From Oryzomonas sagensis (GTDB taxonomy: Bacteria > Desulfobacterota > Desulfuromonadia > Geobacterales > Pseudopelobacteraceae): a stretch of 64,000 nucleotides of DNA. Shown here one piece after another: positions 17,775-26,499 of the stretch. A model generated the notes under the pieces. It made no database searches. It was given only the letters and a program-made list of their open reading frames with translations, and had not been told where the DNA came from. Position 1 is the first letter of the stretch; each line of letters begins with the position of its first letter. Where the stretch lies: positions 281,642-345,641 of the forward strand of contig NZ_VZRA01000002.1 in assembly GCF_008802355.1 (NCBI RefSeq), read 5' to 3'. Both the position numbers and the translations under genes were made by a program.

Positions 17775-17975
17775 TTAACGGGCCTGAGCGGCTTTGAGCT
17801 CGGCGAGCGTCTGGCCGCCGATCCCGATGTTGGTGCTGTCGAGTTCGTTGATCAGGATGGTGAACTTTTCAGCGGGGATATTTGTGACCTCTACAGCGGT
17901 CTTTGTCAAGTTTTCGATCAGGGCCTTTTTTTGTTCCGTATCGATGCTGTGCAGATCAACGGTGATAACCGGCAT
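17775..17975 (-). CDS. 4-oxalocrotonate tautomerase-family enzyme
   Basis: The 66-residue protein has the size and start of 4-oxalocrotonate tautomerases. The family uses the amino-terminal Pro as catalytic base after Met removal, so the start must be the ATG at 17975 (MPVITVDLH), which has AAGGAG upstream. The in-frame ATG 21 nt earlier would bury the Pro. IPAEKFTILINELDSTNIGIGG matches the family's central strand and turn region. Its physiological substrate is not deducible here; association with an HxlR regulator suggests a role in handling aromatic or carbonyl compounds. Confidence 0.88.
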   Translation of the reverse strand: MPVITVDLHSIDTEQKKALIENLTKTAVEVTNIPAEKFTILINELDSTNIGIGGQTLAELKAAQAR

Positions 17976-17999
17976 GATAGTCTCCTTGCTATTCATTTT

Positions 18000-18030
18000 G
18001 TAGCTTGCTACCGATTGTATAGCATGCTAC
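18000..18030. promoter_or_regulatory. Paired palindromes upstream of the tautomerase gene
   Basis: GTAGCTTGCTAC (18000-18011) and TAGCATGCTA (18020-18029, followed by C) are two near-identical short inverted repeats 20 bp apart centre to centre, about two helical turns. They lie 25-55 bp upstream of the tautomerase ATG on the minus strand, as expected for the HxlR-family regulator encoded downstream. Confidence 0.55.
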
Positions 18031-18174
18031 TAAAACAGAAGCAATGTTTTTGTGTTTTTATGGGGAATTCAAAGGCTGACAACCGGCCGTCTATGTTGGT
18101 TAGGGAGCAAGTTTCAAAGCGGTAAGGTCACCACGGTGCCCTTCGATGCGGTAGCCCCCACGTAATTTATTCGC

Positions 18175-18202
18175 TTGATACTATGGTCCAGAGTGCTATA
18201 AA
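18175..18202 (+). promoter_or_regulatory. Sigma70-type promoter of the HigBA-like module
   Basis: TTGATA (18175-18180) and TATAAA (18197-18202) are separated by 16 bp, placed 22 nt before the GTG start of the toxin gene. Confidence 0.55.
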
Positions 18203-18223
18203 ATGTGACAAGCAGGGGGGAAT

Positions 18224-18594
18224 GTGAGGCTATTCAAAACAAAATGGTTTGCCCGATTCGCCCGTAAAGAAGGAATAGAAGACCGTAAGCTGATAGATGC
18301 CGTACGGGAGATGGAACGTGGGCTGATTGATGCGGATTACGGCGGAGGGCTAATCAAAAAGCGCGTTGCCCGTGATGGTGGGGGAAAAACGGTGGCTACA
18401 GGAGCATAATTGCATACCGGTCGGAAACAAGGTGCGTTTTCATGTTCTGCTTCGCCAAAAAAGACAAGGAAAACCTCACCAGGGAAGAAGAACGCGAATA
18501 TAAGGATGCAGCTTCTCTCTATCTGGGTTTGAGTGACGCACATATCGAAACGGCGCTGCAACATGGCAAGATGGAGGAGGTGGAGTACCCATGA
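18224..18594 (+). pseudogene. HigB/RelE-type toxin with a -1 frameshift
   Basis: The GTG-started frame encodes a toxin N-terminus (FKTKWFARFARKEGI, then LIDADYGGGLIKKRVA) and stops at 18409 after 61 residues. The rest of the toxin is intact in the -1 frame: GGYRSIIAYRS, FMFCFAKKDKENLTREEE and LYLGLSDAHIETALQHG, ending at 18594 and overlapping the antitoxin ATG. The frames join at GGGGGAAAAAC (18380-18390), whose GGGAAAA (18382-18388) is in the phase of a classic -1 slippery heptamer. Either an indel in a homopolymer killed the toxin or a full-length protein of about 123 residues is made by frameshifting. A good promoter and an intact antitoxin remain. Confidence 0.75.
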
Positions 18595-18908
18595 CAAAGA
18601 GATATAAAAGCACCGCACTGGCGGCACTGCATGAATCGATGCAGGATTTGCATGATATAGGGGCTGTTGACCAAAGAACGATGCGAAAGTTCGATGAATC
18701 GTGCCTTATTCCCGTTGCGGAATTTGCTCCCGATGAGATCATCGAGACACGGAATAGGGCCGGTGTAAGCCAAGCCGTTTTTGCCCACTACCTGAACGTG
18801 TCCGTCGGATCGGTAAGCAAGTGGGAGCGCGGCGAGAAGCACCCGAGCGGTCCGGCACTGAAGCTGCTCGATCTGGTCAGGCGGAAAGGGTTGGAAGCGC
18901 TCGCCTAG
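18591..18908 (+). CDS. HigA-type HTH antitoxin
   Basis: The 105-residue protein has an XRE-like helix-turn-helix near its C-terminus (RAGVSQAVFAHYLNVSVGSVSKW), preceded by an extended N-terminal arm. It has the layout of antitoxins that follow RelE/HigB toxins of this type. Its ATG overlaps the toxin stop as ATGA, showing that toxin and antitoxin were translationally coupled. It should bind both the toxin and the promoter at 18175-18202. It is intact even though its toxin frame is broken. Confidence 0.8.
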   Translation: MTKRYKSTALAALHESMQDLHDIGAVDQRTMRKFDESCLIPVAEFAPDEIIETRNRAGVSQAVFAHYLNVSVGSVSKWERGEKHPSGPALKLLDLVRRKGLEALA

Positions 18909-18936
18909 CAGCAACCTGAGCGGTAATGACATAGCA

Positions 18937-18956
18937 AAGGCGGCCAATCGGCCGCC
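18937..18956. repeat. GGCGGCC-AATC-GGCCGCC hairpin, copy 1
   Basis: AAGGCGGCCAATCGGCCGCC is a perfect 7-bp stem with a 4-base loop. Identical cores occur at 25195 and 26324. Here it follows the antitoxin gene and may end its transcript. Confidence 0.6.
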
Positions 18957-19110
18957 GTTCGTGTTTCCCGAAAGCGGATGTAAGCAGGCTCCCTCTCTCA
19001 ACTCCCTCCTGATCCCTAAAACTCGACGCTCTACCACCCACTCCAACACATACGGGGCAACCTGCTCTCCACTCCACCCCGTGAGGGCTGCAAAACGCCG
19101 GAGCGGGAAT

Positions 19111-19147
19111 AAAAAAAGGCCACACCTTGCGGTGTGGCCTTTTTTTA
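19111..19147 (-). terminator. Bidirectional Rho-independent terminator
   Basis: GGCCACACC and GGTGTGGCC form a perfect 9-bp stem with a TTGC loop, flanked by seven A on one side and eight T on the other. On the minus strand it ends the Lys/Ala-rich protein gene, 18 nt after its stop. Confidence 0.85.
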
Positions 19148-19164
19148 TTCCTTCGGAGGAAGAA

Positions 19165-19410
19165 TTACTTTGCAGCCGGAGCAGCAGGAGCAGCAGCGTC
19201 AGCAGCAGGAGCAGCTGCGTCTTTCTTAGCGGCTTTCTTTGCTTTCTTTGCTTTTTTTGCTTTCTTAGCCGGTTTCTTCACTTCTTTTTTCTCGGTTGCA
19301 GCAGGAGCAGCAGCGTCGGCAGCCGGAGCAGCGGCGTCAGCAGCGAAAACAACGGCGGAGAAGGACAGAGCAACGATAGCGGCTACGAGGGTGGAGAGAA
19401 CTTTTTTCAT
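19165..19410 (-). CDS. Exported Lys/Ala-rich low-complexity protein
   Basis: The 81-residue protein has a standard signal peptide (MKKVLSTLVAAIVALSFSAV, cleaved at VFA). The mature part is built from Ala/Pro blocks (ADAAAPAADAAAPAA) flanking a Lys-rich core of repeated KKA units. It resembles histone H1 or AlgP-like tails but is exported. It could bind anionic polymers or metals in the periplasm; no function is established. It is a single gene with its own strong terminator. Confidence 0.75.
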   Translation of the reverse strand: MKKVLSTLVAAIVALSFSAVVFAADAAAPAADAAAPAATEKKEVKKPAKKAKKAKKAKKAAKKDAAAPAADAAAPAAPAAK

Positions 19411-19630
19411 TTTTAATGCCTCCAGATGAGTTTAAATGCTTCTTGCCCAAGTAAATAGCATTAACGGTGCCAACTGCAATATTTTTGCTAACATGCCGAT
19501 ATGATTTGAATTAATTTTTTCGTCCCGGTTGCGCCCGGCTTGCGGCCACCGCAAATAATCCGGTGCATACCCCATATGAGGTATGCACCGCGAGGCCGAC
19601 AGGAAGAGGGGGATGAGGCGGGCCGGCCCG

Positions 19631-20014
19631 TTACCCTGCCCGCTGCGCCGCCAGAATCGTCGGCAGGTTGATCTCTATCCAGTCGGCCAACGACTCCACC
19701 TTGCGGCCGATCTCCGTTCCCGTGGGCGTCAGGGAATATTCCACATGGGGCGGCACGACCGGAAGGGACACCCGGTGGATGAAGCCGTCCTTTTCCAGGC
19801 ATTGCAGCGTCTGCGCCAGCATCTTCTCGCTGACCCCGCCCACCTTGCGCCGCAGATCGCTGAAGCGGTGCGTACCCTCCATCAGGGCCACCAGCACCAG
19901 CACGCCCCAGCGGCTGGTGACGTGTTTGAGGATCTCCCGCGAGGGGCATTCGACGGCAAAAATCTCCCCGCGCCGCAGCAGTTCGGAGAGTCGTGGGGTT
20001 TTGGCTTTTGTCAT
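19631..20014 (-). CDS. HxlR-family regulator divergent from qorB (YtfH/QorR-like)
   Basis: The 127-residue HxlR winged-helix protein has SREILKHVTSRWGVLVLVAL, HRFSDLRRKVGGVSEKMLAQ and VEYSLTPTGTEIGRKVESL. It is divergently transcribed from a qorB-like gene; the same pairing is seen in E. coli (ytfH/ytfG) and in organisms where QorR controls quinone oxidoreductase. Regulators of this group sense oxidation through a Cys near the N-terminus, and CPS at about residue 23 is a candidate. It probably represses qorB through the palindrome at 20038-20050. Confidence 0.85.
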   Translation of the reverse strand: MTKAKTPRLSELLRRGEIFAVECPSREILKHVTSRWGVLVLVALMEGTHRFSDLRRKVGGVSEKMLAQTLQCLEKDGFIHRVSLPVVPPHVEYSLTPTGTEIGRKVESLADWIEINLPTILAAQRAG

Positions 20015-20037
20015 GGCACTTACCTTTTTGTGCGTAC

Positions 20038-20050
20038 TTACTAAAAGTAA
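20038..20050. promoter_or_regulatory. Operator in the HxlR/qorB divergent region
   Basis: TTACT-AAA-AGTAA is a perfect inverted repeat in the 95-bp space between the divergent starts, where an HxlR regulator could control both genes. Confidence 0.5.
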
Positions 20051-20109
20051 TTATAGCTGATATGATGAATACATACAATACATCAATCACCGTTGAAGGG
20101 AGTTTTGTC

Positions 20110-20958
<849 letters not shown>

Positions 20959-21044
20959 GAGAGAATCAGGGGAGGGCGGCCAAGTGGTCGCCTCGCGTGC
21001 TTCTTGAGGGAACGTCAGGAACTGGCGGCGGTAGGACTTTTTTC

Positions 21045-21188
21045 GTATCACCATGGCATAATGAAAGGCATCCGGCCACGTTCCGGGTGCCTTTTTTTAC
21101 GCTAAAACAAGGGGATAAGGGGAATGCCCGTTTAAATTTTTTAACATTCTGAAATTACATTGAAATTTGGTTTCGGGTAAGGTAGAAG
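21045..21188 (+). repeat. Dispersed regulatory module, copy C
   Basis: This module contains the GTATCA leader and a hairpin (GGCATCCGG to CCGGGTGCC, about 21067-21091) with a T tail. A degenerate palindrome GTTTAAATTTTTTAACA lies at 21130-21146, TTGAAA at 21160-21165 and TAGAAG at 21183-21188 (17-bp spacing). It occupies the gap between qorB and the chemoreceptor. The remaining 160 bp to the chemoreceptor start look like an untranslated leader in which I recognise no riboswitch. Confidence 0.65.
21160..21188 (+). promoter_or_regulatory. Predicted promoter of module C
   Basis: TTGAAA-N17-TAGAAG lies 13 bp downstream of the palindrome, as in copies B and D. It would transcribe the chemoreceptor gene. 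Confidence 0.48.
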
Positions 21189-21348
21189 GGGGAAGCAGGT
21201 TTTATCAGGTTGAGCTTACTCTACGTATCATGCCGCAGGATGGAGGATCGATTCCCCCGACGCTCTCGTTAATCGATAAATATCCCTATTTCGTCCATTA
21301 TTATATGTCTAGTATATCCCACGAAACAAAAATGAGGAGGTGTGCAGC

Positions 21349-22971
21349 ATGCTGTCAGATTTGAAGATCAGTGCCCGGTTGGCCCTCGGTTTTTCCGTGA
21401 TGCTGCTGATTATGGCGGTGATCAGCGGGATTGCCCTGAACGGCTTTACCCGCATCAACGACAAGGTCCATGTCATTACCGACAACAGGTGGCAAAAGAC
21501 GGTCGCGATCCATGTTATCAAGGACAATACCAACCTGATAACGCGCCTCATGAGAGACGCAATTATCTCGGAGGACCCCGCCACGCTGAAAAACGGGCTT
21601 GAACAGATCAAGAAAGCTAAGAAAGAGAACGCCGGTTTTTTTGAAAAGCTCGACAAGACGATAGTCGATGGCGAAGACAAGGCGCTGCTCCAGGCAATCA
21701 AAACCAGCAAGACGTCGTATAACGCAGCGCAGAATGAGATCTTCGAATTGCTTGACGCCAACAACAAGGCCGAAGCCGGAAAGCTGCTGCTGACAAAGCT
21801 TCAGCCGCTCCAAAATGACTACCTGGATTCGCTCAACAAAATGATCGACTTCCAGGCCAGGGAGATGGGCAAAGCGGGCGATGCGGTGGAGGCAACCTAC
21901 CGGTCGGCCCAACTGGAGATCATCATCGTTGTCGTGGCCTCGCTGCTTGCCGCCGCACTGATCGGCTTCGTGACCGCCCGCAGCATTATCCTGCCCCTCG
22001 GTCATGCGGTGAAGGTCAATCGGAGCATCGCGGACGGGGACCTGAAGGTGTCCGTCGTTGTCGACCGCAAGGATGAAATCGGCCAACTCAACGAATCGGC
22101 GAAACATATGATCGAAAACCTGCACAACATCATCAGCCGCCTGTCCAACACGTCGGCCCAGGTTGCCGCCGCCTCCGGTCAGCTGCATTCCACTGCGGAG
22201 CGCATCGCCAGCGGCTCCGAGGAGGTCGCCGTCCAGGTCGGTACCGTGGCCACGGCCGGCGAAGAGATGTCGGCCACATCGGGGGATATCGCCCGGAACT
22301 GCCAGCTTGCCGCCGAAGGGGCGCAACGCGCCTCCCAGTCGGCCGAAAACGGCGCAGCGGTGGTCGAGAAGACCGTGGCGGTCATGGGGCAGATCGCCGA
22401 GAAGGTGCAGGAGTCGGCCCGAACCGTGGAAAGTCTGGGGGCGCGCAGCGACCAGATCGGCGCCATCATCGGCACTATCGAGGACATTGCCGACCAGACC
22501 AACCTGCTGGCCCTGAACGCCGCCATTGAAGCGGCCCGCGCCGGTGAGCAGGGGCGGGGCTTCGCGGTCGTTGCCGACGAGGTGCGCGCCCTGGCCGAAC
22601 GTACCACCCGCGCCACCCGCGAGATCGACGAGATGATCAAGGCCATCCAGAGCGAAACCAAAGGCGCCGTGAGCGCCATGGAGCAGGGAGTGAACCAGGT
22701 GGAGGCCGGCACCATGGAAGCGGCCCGTTCCGGCGAGGCGTTGCGGGACATCCTGGAACAGGTCAACGACGTGGCCATGCAGGTCGGCCAGATCGCCACG
22801 GCAGCCGAGCAGCAGACCGCCACGACCAGCGAGATCTCCAGCAACATGCAGCAGATCACCGCCGTGGTGCAGGAGACCTCCCTCGGCGCGCAGGAATCGG
22901 CCACGGCATCGGCGCAGTTGCGGGGCAATGCAGAGGAGTTGCAGCGGCTGGTGCAGCAGTTCAGGCTGTAA
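21349..22971 (+). CDS. Methyl-accepting chemotaxis protein
   Basis: The 540-residue transmembrane chemoreceptor has two membrane helices (about 10-32 and 188-210) enclosing a four-helix-bundle periplasmic sensor. A HAMP domain (about 210-262) and a long cytoplasmic signalling coiled coil follow. The conserved tip is [20 protein letters not shown] near residue 378, where CheA and CheW bind. There is no C-terminal CheR-docking pentapeptide. The ATG at 21349 has GAGGAGG eight bases upstream; a GTG nine bases earlier overlaps that RBS and is rejected. It is probably driven by module C. Confidence 0.93.
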   Translation: MLSDLKISARLALGFSVMLLIMAVISGIALNGFTRINDKVHVITDNRWQKTVAIHVIKDNTNLITRLMRDAIISEDPATLKNGLEQIKKAKKENAGFFEKLDKTIVDGEDKALLQAIKTSKTSYNAAQNEIFELLDANNKAEAGKLLLTKLQPLQNDYLDSLNKMIDFQAREMGKAGDAVEATYRSAQLEIIIVVVASLLAAALIGFVTARSIILPLGHAVKVNRSIADGDLKVSVVVDRKDEIGQLNESAKHMIENLHNIISRLSNTSAQVAAASGQLHSTAERIASGSEEVAVQVGTVATAGEEMSATSGDIARNCQLAAEGAQRASQSAENGAAVVEKTVAVMGQIAEKVQESARTVESLGARSDQIGAIIGTIEDIADQTNLLALNAAIEAARAGEQGRGFAVVADEVRALAERTTRATREIDEMIKAIQSETKGAVSAMEQGVNQVEAGTMEAARSGEALRDILEQVNDVAMQVGQIATAAEQQTATTSEISSNMQQITAVVQETSLGAQESATASAQLRGNAEELQRLVQQFRL

Positions 22972-23108
22972 ACAAGGAAACAGAGGCTCTGTCGGGGATC
23001 GTGACGAAAGGCTGAAATTGCCATAGGCGCGGACCTGACCCCATAAGGATTCAGGGGGGCAAAAAAGCGCATGTCAGGCCCGATCCCGTGCCCCTGTAAA
23101 CTTTTTAT

Positions 23109-23259
23109 GTATCAAAATGACGCAAAAAAAGGCATCCGGCTAGGTTTCGGGTGCCTTTTTTTAATGTGAAAATAGGGGGATACGGGGATTGGTGGTTTTG
23201 TGTTAATTTTATTAACACTTTGATTTTGCGTTGAAATTGGGGGTTTGGGAGTATAGAAA
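23109..23259 (+). repeat. Dispersed regulatory module, copy D
   Basis: GTATCAAAATGACGCAA is identical to copy B. The hairpin (GGCATCCGG, loop, CGGGTGCC) with T tail spans 23131-23163. The palindrome TGTTAAT-TTT-ATTAACA at 23201-23217 is perfect, followed by TTGAAA (23231-23236) and TAGAAA (23254-23259); an alternative TATAGA lies at 15-bp spacing. It lies between the chemoreceptor and the membrane protein at 23362. The gap before it, 22972-23108, contains nothing I can identify. Confidence 0.7.
23231..23259 (+). promoter_or_regulatory. Predicted promoter of module D
   Basis: TTGAAA with TATAGA (15 bp) or TAGAAA (17 bp) lies 13 bp downstream of a perfect 17-bp palindrome. It would give a leader of about 95 nt for the 23362 gene. 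Confidence 0.5.
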
Positions 23260-23361
23260 GAGATGCGTAGCGTGTGCTGGGGCAGTGGTATTTGCTGGTT
23301 TTACTGAGAGAGGCCGCTTGCCCCCTACAGGGGATCTGAAATTCAAGGGACCAGCCAAAAC

Positions 23362-24228
23362 ATGGCCGAACTAACCGAACAACAGAAGGTAGACCGGGTG
23401 CTCCGCACGAAACTGCGGGAACTCTACGCCAGCACACGCAGTGATGCAAAGCTTTTTGCCGTCTTGACGGTACTGCTGACCCCGTTGGCGGTGGCGCTCT
23501 TCATCCTCATGCTGCTCTTCGTCCTGGCCTTTGTCGATCTACCGGTGATCGACCACCTGGGCTACCGATTGTCGTTTGTCACGGGGGTAAACCTTTGCCT
23601 GGCGTTCATGATTGCTTCGTATTTCCTGCGACCGAAGGAACAGTACCAGCGACAGGACGACGACACCGCTTGGCTGGTGGCGGCAGGAGGCCTGTTCTGC
23701 TGCATCCTCACCATATCCTACGCAACTCCGCTCTCCCGGACTCATCCGGGGTGGTTCTGGCCGTCCTGCCTGCTGCTGGCCTTGGCCATGCTGGGGTGTG
23801 TCGGCCATGCCTACGAGCCTAAAGACGATTATTACCTGGGGTGGACGGCCGGGCCGTTTTTGATCGATAACCCCTTCACCATCCAGGACGATATCGACCG
23901 GGCCCATATGGGGCTTGGCTTTGTGGTGTCCATCTCACACCTGATCTTAAGTTCCTACGGGGAGATCTTTGGCAGCAGGTGGCTGTGGCGCGGCATGGGG
24001 GAGTCGGAGTTAAGCACCTCGGTGACGCTGTTGCGGGGGCTCGCCACTAGGGATACCTCCGAGGCGATGGCCCATGTGCGGGCACTGGCCAGGGGCTCTG
24101 CTGCGGATAGTGTGCGAGCATTGGTGAAGCTGGAGTTGGTGGTTATCGACAAAGGGTTTCCCCGGCTCAGTAGGAAGGGAAGAGAGTTTCTTGATCTGGG
24201 GCCGATAAGTCGCTTGTCGCCTTATTGA
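23362..24228 (+). CDS. Multi-pass membrane protein of unknown function
   Basis: I do not recognise this 288-residue protein. Four hydrophobic segments are visible at about 31-57, 66-88, 103-123 and 130-152. They are followed by a soluble C-terminal domain of about 130 residues containing DNPFTIQDDIDRAHMGLGF and a helical end that could be winged-helix-like (LVKLELVVIDKGFPRLSRKG). No RBS is obvious close to the ATG. It is monocistronic and preceded by regulatory module D. Base composition is like the core genome. Confidence 0.6.
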   Translation: MAELTEQQKVDRVLRTKLRELYASTRSDAKLFAVLTVLLTPLAVALFILMLLFVLAFVDLPVIDHLGYRLSFVTGVNLCLAFMIASYFLRPKEQYQRQDDDTAWLVAAGGLFCCILTISYATPLSRTHPGWFWPSCLLLALAMLGCVGHAYEPKDDYYLGWTAGPFLIDNPFTIQDDIDRAHMGLGFVVSISHLILSSYGEIFGSRWLWRGMGESELSTSVTLLRGLATRDTSEAMAHVRALARGSAADSVRALVKLELVVIDKGFPRLSRKGREFLDLGPISRLSPY

Positions 24229-24332
24229 CCCTCCAAAAAAGCTTCTGCTGTTTCATTGGGCTATGGGCAACAGACATGTCGGTTTGACAGTCTTATGTGT
24301 ATCTATGTGTTTGAAAAGGAGGGGAACCTAAG

Positions 24333-25157
24333 ATGAGAATCCTTGGCGAATGGAAATCCCTGTTAACATTAATAGCTACTGTTGTAGGCGTTGCTGTGCC
24401 AATATGGCTATGGCAAGCAGATTCAGTTTCAAAATCACTTTCAGTCAAGCTTATTACTCGGGCACCATTACAAGCAAAAGAGCAAGACTCTGTTCCGGGT
24501 ATGGAAATATCTGTTGATGGCACACGGTTAGAAAAACCGAGATTGGTCATTTTCGAAATCCGAAACGACGGTAGGAAACCTGTTTTAGCCACTGATTTTG
24601 AATCCCCTCTAGAAATCCGCCTTGATTCCAAGACTTCCTTTGTCAAAACAGGAGTGACTAGCAAAAGTCCAAAAGATATCGAAGCCTCAATCATAAGTGA
24701 ACAGAAGCGAATTTCTTTAAAACCTATTTTGCTAAATCCAAAAGACAGTATTCAAATTACTGCCCTCACTTCTGGTGAAGATCCTGTATTCAATACAAAA
24801 GCTAGGATTGTTGGTATATCAGAAATTTCACTTACAGACATTAGCAAAGAAAAAATTGACAATATTACTATAATATTACTACTGTTAAACTCACTATTAG
24901 GCTTTATAGCGTTATCTATTATGATTGATGTGTTGGTTGATCCAATAAGGACACTACGTAAAAGAGCTGTAATTATTGTAATGATTGCTGCTATAATATC
25001 CAGTATGATTACCTATAAAATATTTATGGAAAAAGTTGAATTTGAGAGTATTTGGCAATTTATAGTACCAATAATAGTATTGATGGCGCTGGGGGGTGTA
25101 ATAGCCGCTACCCTAAATAAAAACGAAAGTGTCATTGAAGCGCAGCAACAACAGTAA
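24333..25157 (+). CDS. Low-GC membrane protein of unknown function
   Basis: The 274-residue protein has an N-terminal membrane helix (about 9-27) and an extracytoplasmic or cytoplasmic beta-rich domain of about 140 residues. The latter includes RLVIFEIRNDGRKPVLATDF, reminiscent of an immunoglobulin-like fold. Three hydrophobic helices (about 177-200, 212-232, 240-262) and a Gln-rich tail follow. RBS AAAGGAGGGG supports the start. GC content is well below that of its upstream neighbour, suggesting transfer. It lies next to toxin-antitoxin genes, but no function can be inferred. Confidence 0.6.
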   Translation: MRILGEWKSLLTLIATVVGVAVPIWLWQADSVSKSLSVKLITRAPLQAKEQDSVPGMEISVDGTRLEKPRLVIFEIRNDGRKPVLATDFESPLEIRLDSKTSFVKTGVTSKSPKDIEASIISEQKRISLKPILLNPKDSIQITALTSGEDPVFNTKARIVGISEISLTDISKEKIDNITIILLLLNSLLGFIALSIMIDVLVDPIRTLRKRAVIIVMIAAIISSMITYKIFMEKVEFESIWQFIVPIIVLMALGGVIAATLNKNESVIEAQQQQ

Positions 25158-25194
25158 ATATAGTCGAATTCCATAGACATGATACTTAATTCTC

Positions 25195-25217
25195 AAGGCG
25201 GCCAATCGGCCGCCTTT
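25195..25217. repeat. GGCGGCC-AATC-GGCCGCC hairpin, copy 2
   Basis: The 20-base core is identical to the copy at 18937 and is followed by TTTC on the plus strand. It lies between convergent genes (24333 plus, 25262 minus) and could end both transcripts. Confidence 0.6.
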
Positions 25218-25261
25218 CGTGATTCTAAAAAGCGAATGCAAGCAACTCTTATTCGCCCCGC

Positions 25262-25579
25262 TCAAGCGGCTTTGCTCGGCACAAGACGTATTTCAAGTTT
25301 GCACCCTACCGCCTGGGCGTATTTCTTTAGCGTTGCGATTGTGGGCGAATGGCGGTTGTCCGACAGGGCTGTTTCAAGCCGGGTAACCGCCGGTGGTTTC
25401 GTTCCCATCTTCTCCGCCACTTCCGCCTGGGTCAGTCCAGACCTCTTGCGGGCCAGCAGCACCTCACGAAGCAAGGTGAACTCCGTATCAAGCTCATCAT
25501 AAGCAGCCTTGAATTCGGGATCTTTCTGCCATTCATCCATCATCTGTGTATGTGATTTGGTCGGTGCCGTGATTTTCAT
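25262..25579 (-). CDS. XRE-family HTH protein (HigA/HipB-like), no partner
   Basis: The 105-residue protein has a central helix-turn-helix (RSGLTQAEVAEKMGTKPPAVTRLE) and a C-terminal strand-forming segment (AVGCKLEIRLVPSK), typical of antitoxins paired with RelE-type toxins. Its N-terminus (DEWQKDPEFKAAYDELDTEF) is also antitoxin-like. No toxin gene is adjacent: the next gene upstream on the same strand, 76 nt away, is another antitoxin. It is therefore a lone antitoxin or a remnant of a broken module. Confidence 0.72.
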   Translation of the reverse strand: MKITAPTKSHTQMMDEWQKDPEFKAAYDELDTEFTLLREVLLARKRSGLTQAEVAEKMGTKPPAVTRLETALSDNRHSPTIATLKKYAQAVGCKLEIRLVPSKAA

Positions 25580-25655
25580 GATTCAGTAATCTCTACCAGC
25601 CTCATTACATACTTGTTATGTTGTTCCAAAAGCAAACAAGTGGATGCCCCTCTTT

Positions 25656-25997
25656 TTATAGCAACACTCTGTAATCGACATCCAGCGCTGTTGCCAACTT
25701 CTTGGCCGTCTCCCTGCCAATAGGACGTTTGCCTTGTTCCATCTCGGAAATATGCCGCTGGGGAATCCCCGTCAGTTCCGACAACCGGGTCTGGGTCATC
25801 TCAGCTTTACTCCTGGCGCCTCGCAGAATTGAAGCCGGAATGCTGCCGCGTCGTCCCGCCACCTCGCGCCACGGAATAGATTCGGAATTTTCCAGTGCCT
25901 CCGCATATTTTGTGATGGAAGCGACGTTCGCCGGGTGCACCATGAGGTGCAGGGGAACCAGATTTTCAGTACGGGGCTTTTTCGTGAGTGCCTGCAT
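25656..25997 (-). CDS. XRE-family antitoxin of a RelE-type module
   Basis: The 113-residue protein has a C-terminal helix-turn-helix (EMTQTRLSELTGIPQRHISEM) followed by GKRPIGRETAKKLATALDV. It overlaps the 3' end of the toxin gene by 32 nt and is transcribed after it. The toxin-first order is typical of HigBA-like systems. Its C-terminal half is very similar to the orphan protein at 14343, suggesting duplication within the genome. It should repress the shared promoter at 26258-26285. Confidence 0.8.
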   Translation of the reverse strand: MQALTKKPRTENLVPLHLMVHPANVASITKYAEALENSESIPWREVAGRRGSIPASILRGARSKAEMTQTRLSELTGIPQRHISEMEQGKRPIGRETAKKLATALDVDYRVLL

Positions 25998-26250
25998 ATA
26001 TCACCTCAATCAGTTTTACCGTGTCGTCGACTTCTTCCCATACGGCAACATAGGTTGGCTTCCCTGTCTTGATATGGCAGTGATGCTGCCGTTTCCTGCC
26101 TTCCAACCTTGAATAGTTCTTCCAGTTACCGCGTATCGGGCCGAAATGCTCAATTTCTGCGGTGAGGAGGTCGAGTCGGTCTTGAACGCTGGGCGGCAGG
26201 TTCGTGTATTGTTTTTCTGCCTTCCTGCTGTATGTGACTGTCCACGGCAT
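25966..26250 (-). CDS. RelE-family toxin
   Basis: The 94-residue protein has the RelE/ParE fold size and sequence layout: WTVTYSRKAEKQYTNLP at the N-terminus, a central Arg/Lys/His-rich strand (NYSRLEGRKRQHHCHI) and a final strand pair VAVWEEVDDTVKLIEVIY. Such toxins cleave mRNA on the ribosome; the basic residues in the middle strand are probable catalytic or rRNA-contacting ones. It is translated before and overlapping its antitoxin. The frame is intact. Confidence 0.8.
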   Translation of the reverse strand: MPWTVTYSRKAEKQYTNLPPSVQDRLDLLTAEIEHFGPIRGNWKNYSRLEGRKRQHHCHIKTGKPTYVAVWEEVDDTVKLIEVIYAGTHEKAPY

Positions 26251-26257
26251 GAGTAAT

Positions 26258-26285
26258 TCTATACCAAAAAACTGTATAGCGTCAA
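26258..26285 (-). promoter_or_regulatory. Promoter and operator of the RelE-type module
   Basis: On the minus strand TTGACG and TATAGA are separated by 16 bp and end 8 bp before the toxin ATG. The inverted repeat CTATAC-N9-GTATAG (26259-26279) covers the -10 region and spacer, a natural site for repression by the antitoxin or toxin-antitoxin complex. Confidence 0.6.
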
Positions 26286-26323
26286 GCTCCGGTAAAATTC
26301 AAGGAACAGGGCACCCAATCCCC

Positions 26324-26346
26324 AAGGCGGCCAATCGGCCGCCTTT
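26324..26346. repeat. GGCGGCC-AATC-GGCCGCC hairpin, copy 3
   Basis: This is the third copy of the 20-base hairpin seen at 18937 and 25195, again followed by a T run on the plus strand. It lies at the left edge of the prophage segment. Confidence 0.6.
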
Positions 26347-26499
26347 CTTGCTTTCCGAAACCATAAAGTAAGAAAAATTCGACTCTCACCCATCCCCCAT
26401 GCACTTTTGGGGAAAGACACCGGGGTTGCGGCATGGACGCAATCCCGTTTTTTTGTTTTGATGGCCCTACGAAACACACCACGTCACGGGAGGCCGAAT

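Noticed and set aside
21225-21265. tRNA T-arm-like sequence (GGATCGATTCCCCC) in the chemoreceptor leader
   Set aside because: No acceptor or anticodon stem can be formed around it; it is not a tRNA gene.
21189-21348. Possible cyclic-di-GMP riboswitch in the chemoreceptor leader
   Set aside because: The leader is long enough and such riboswitches are common in relatives, but I cannot see the conserved GEMM core.
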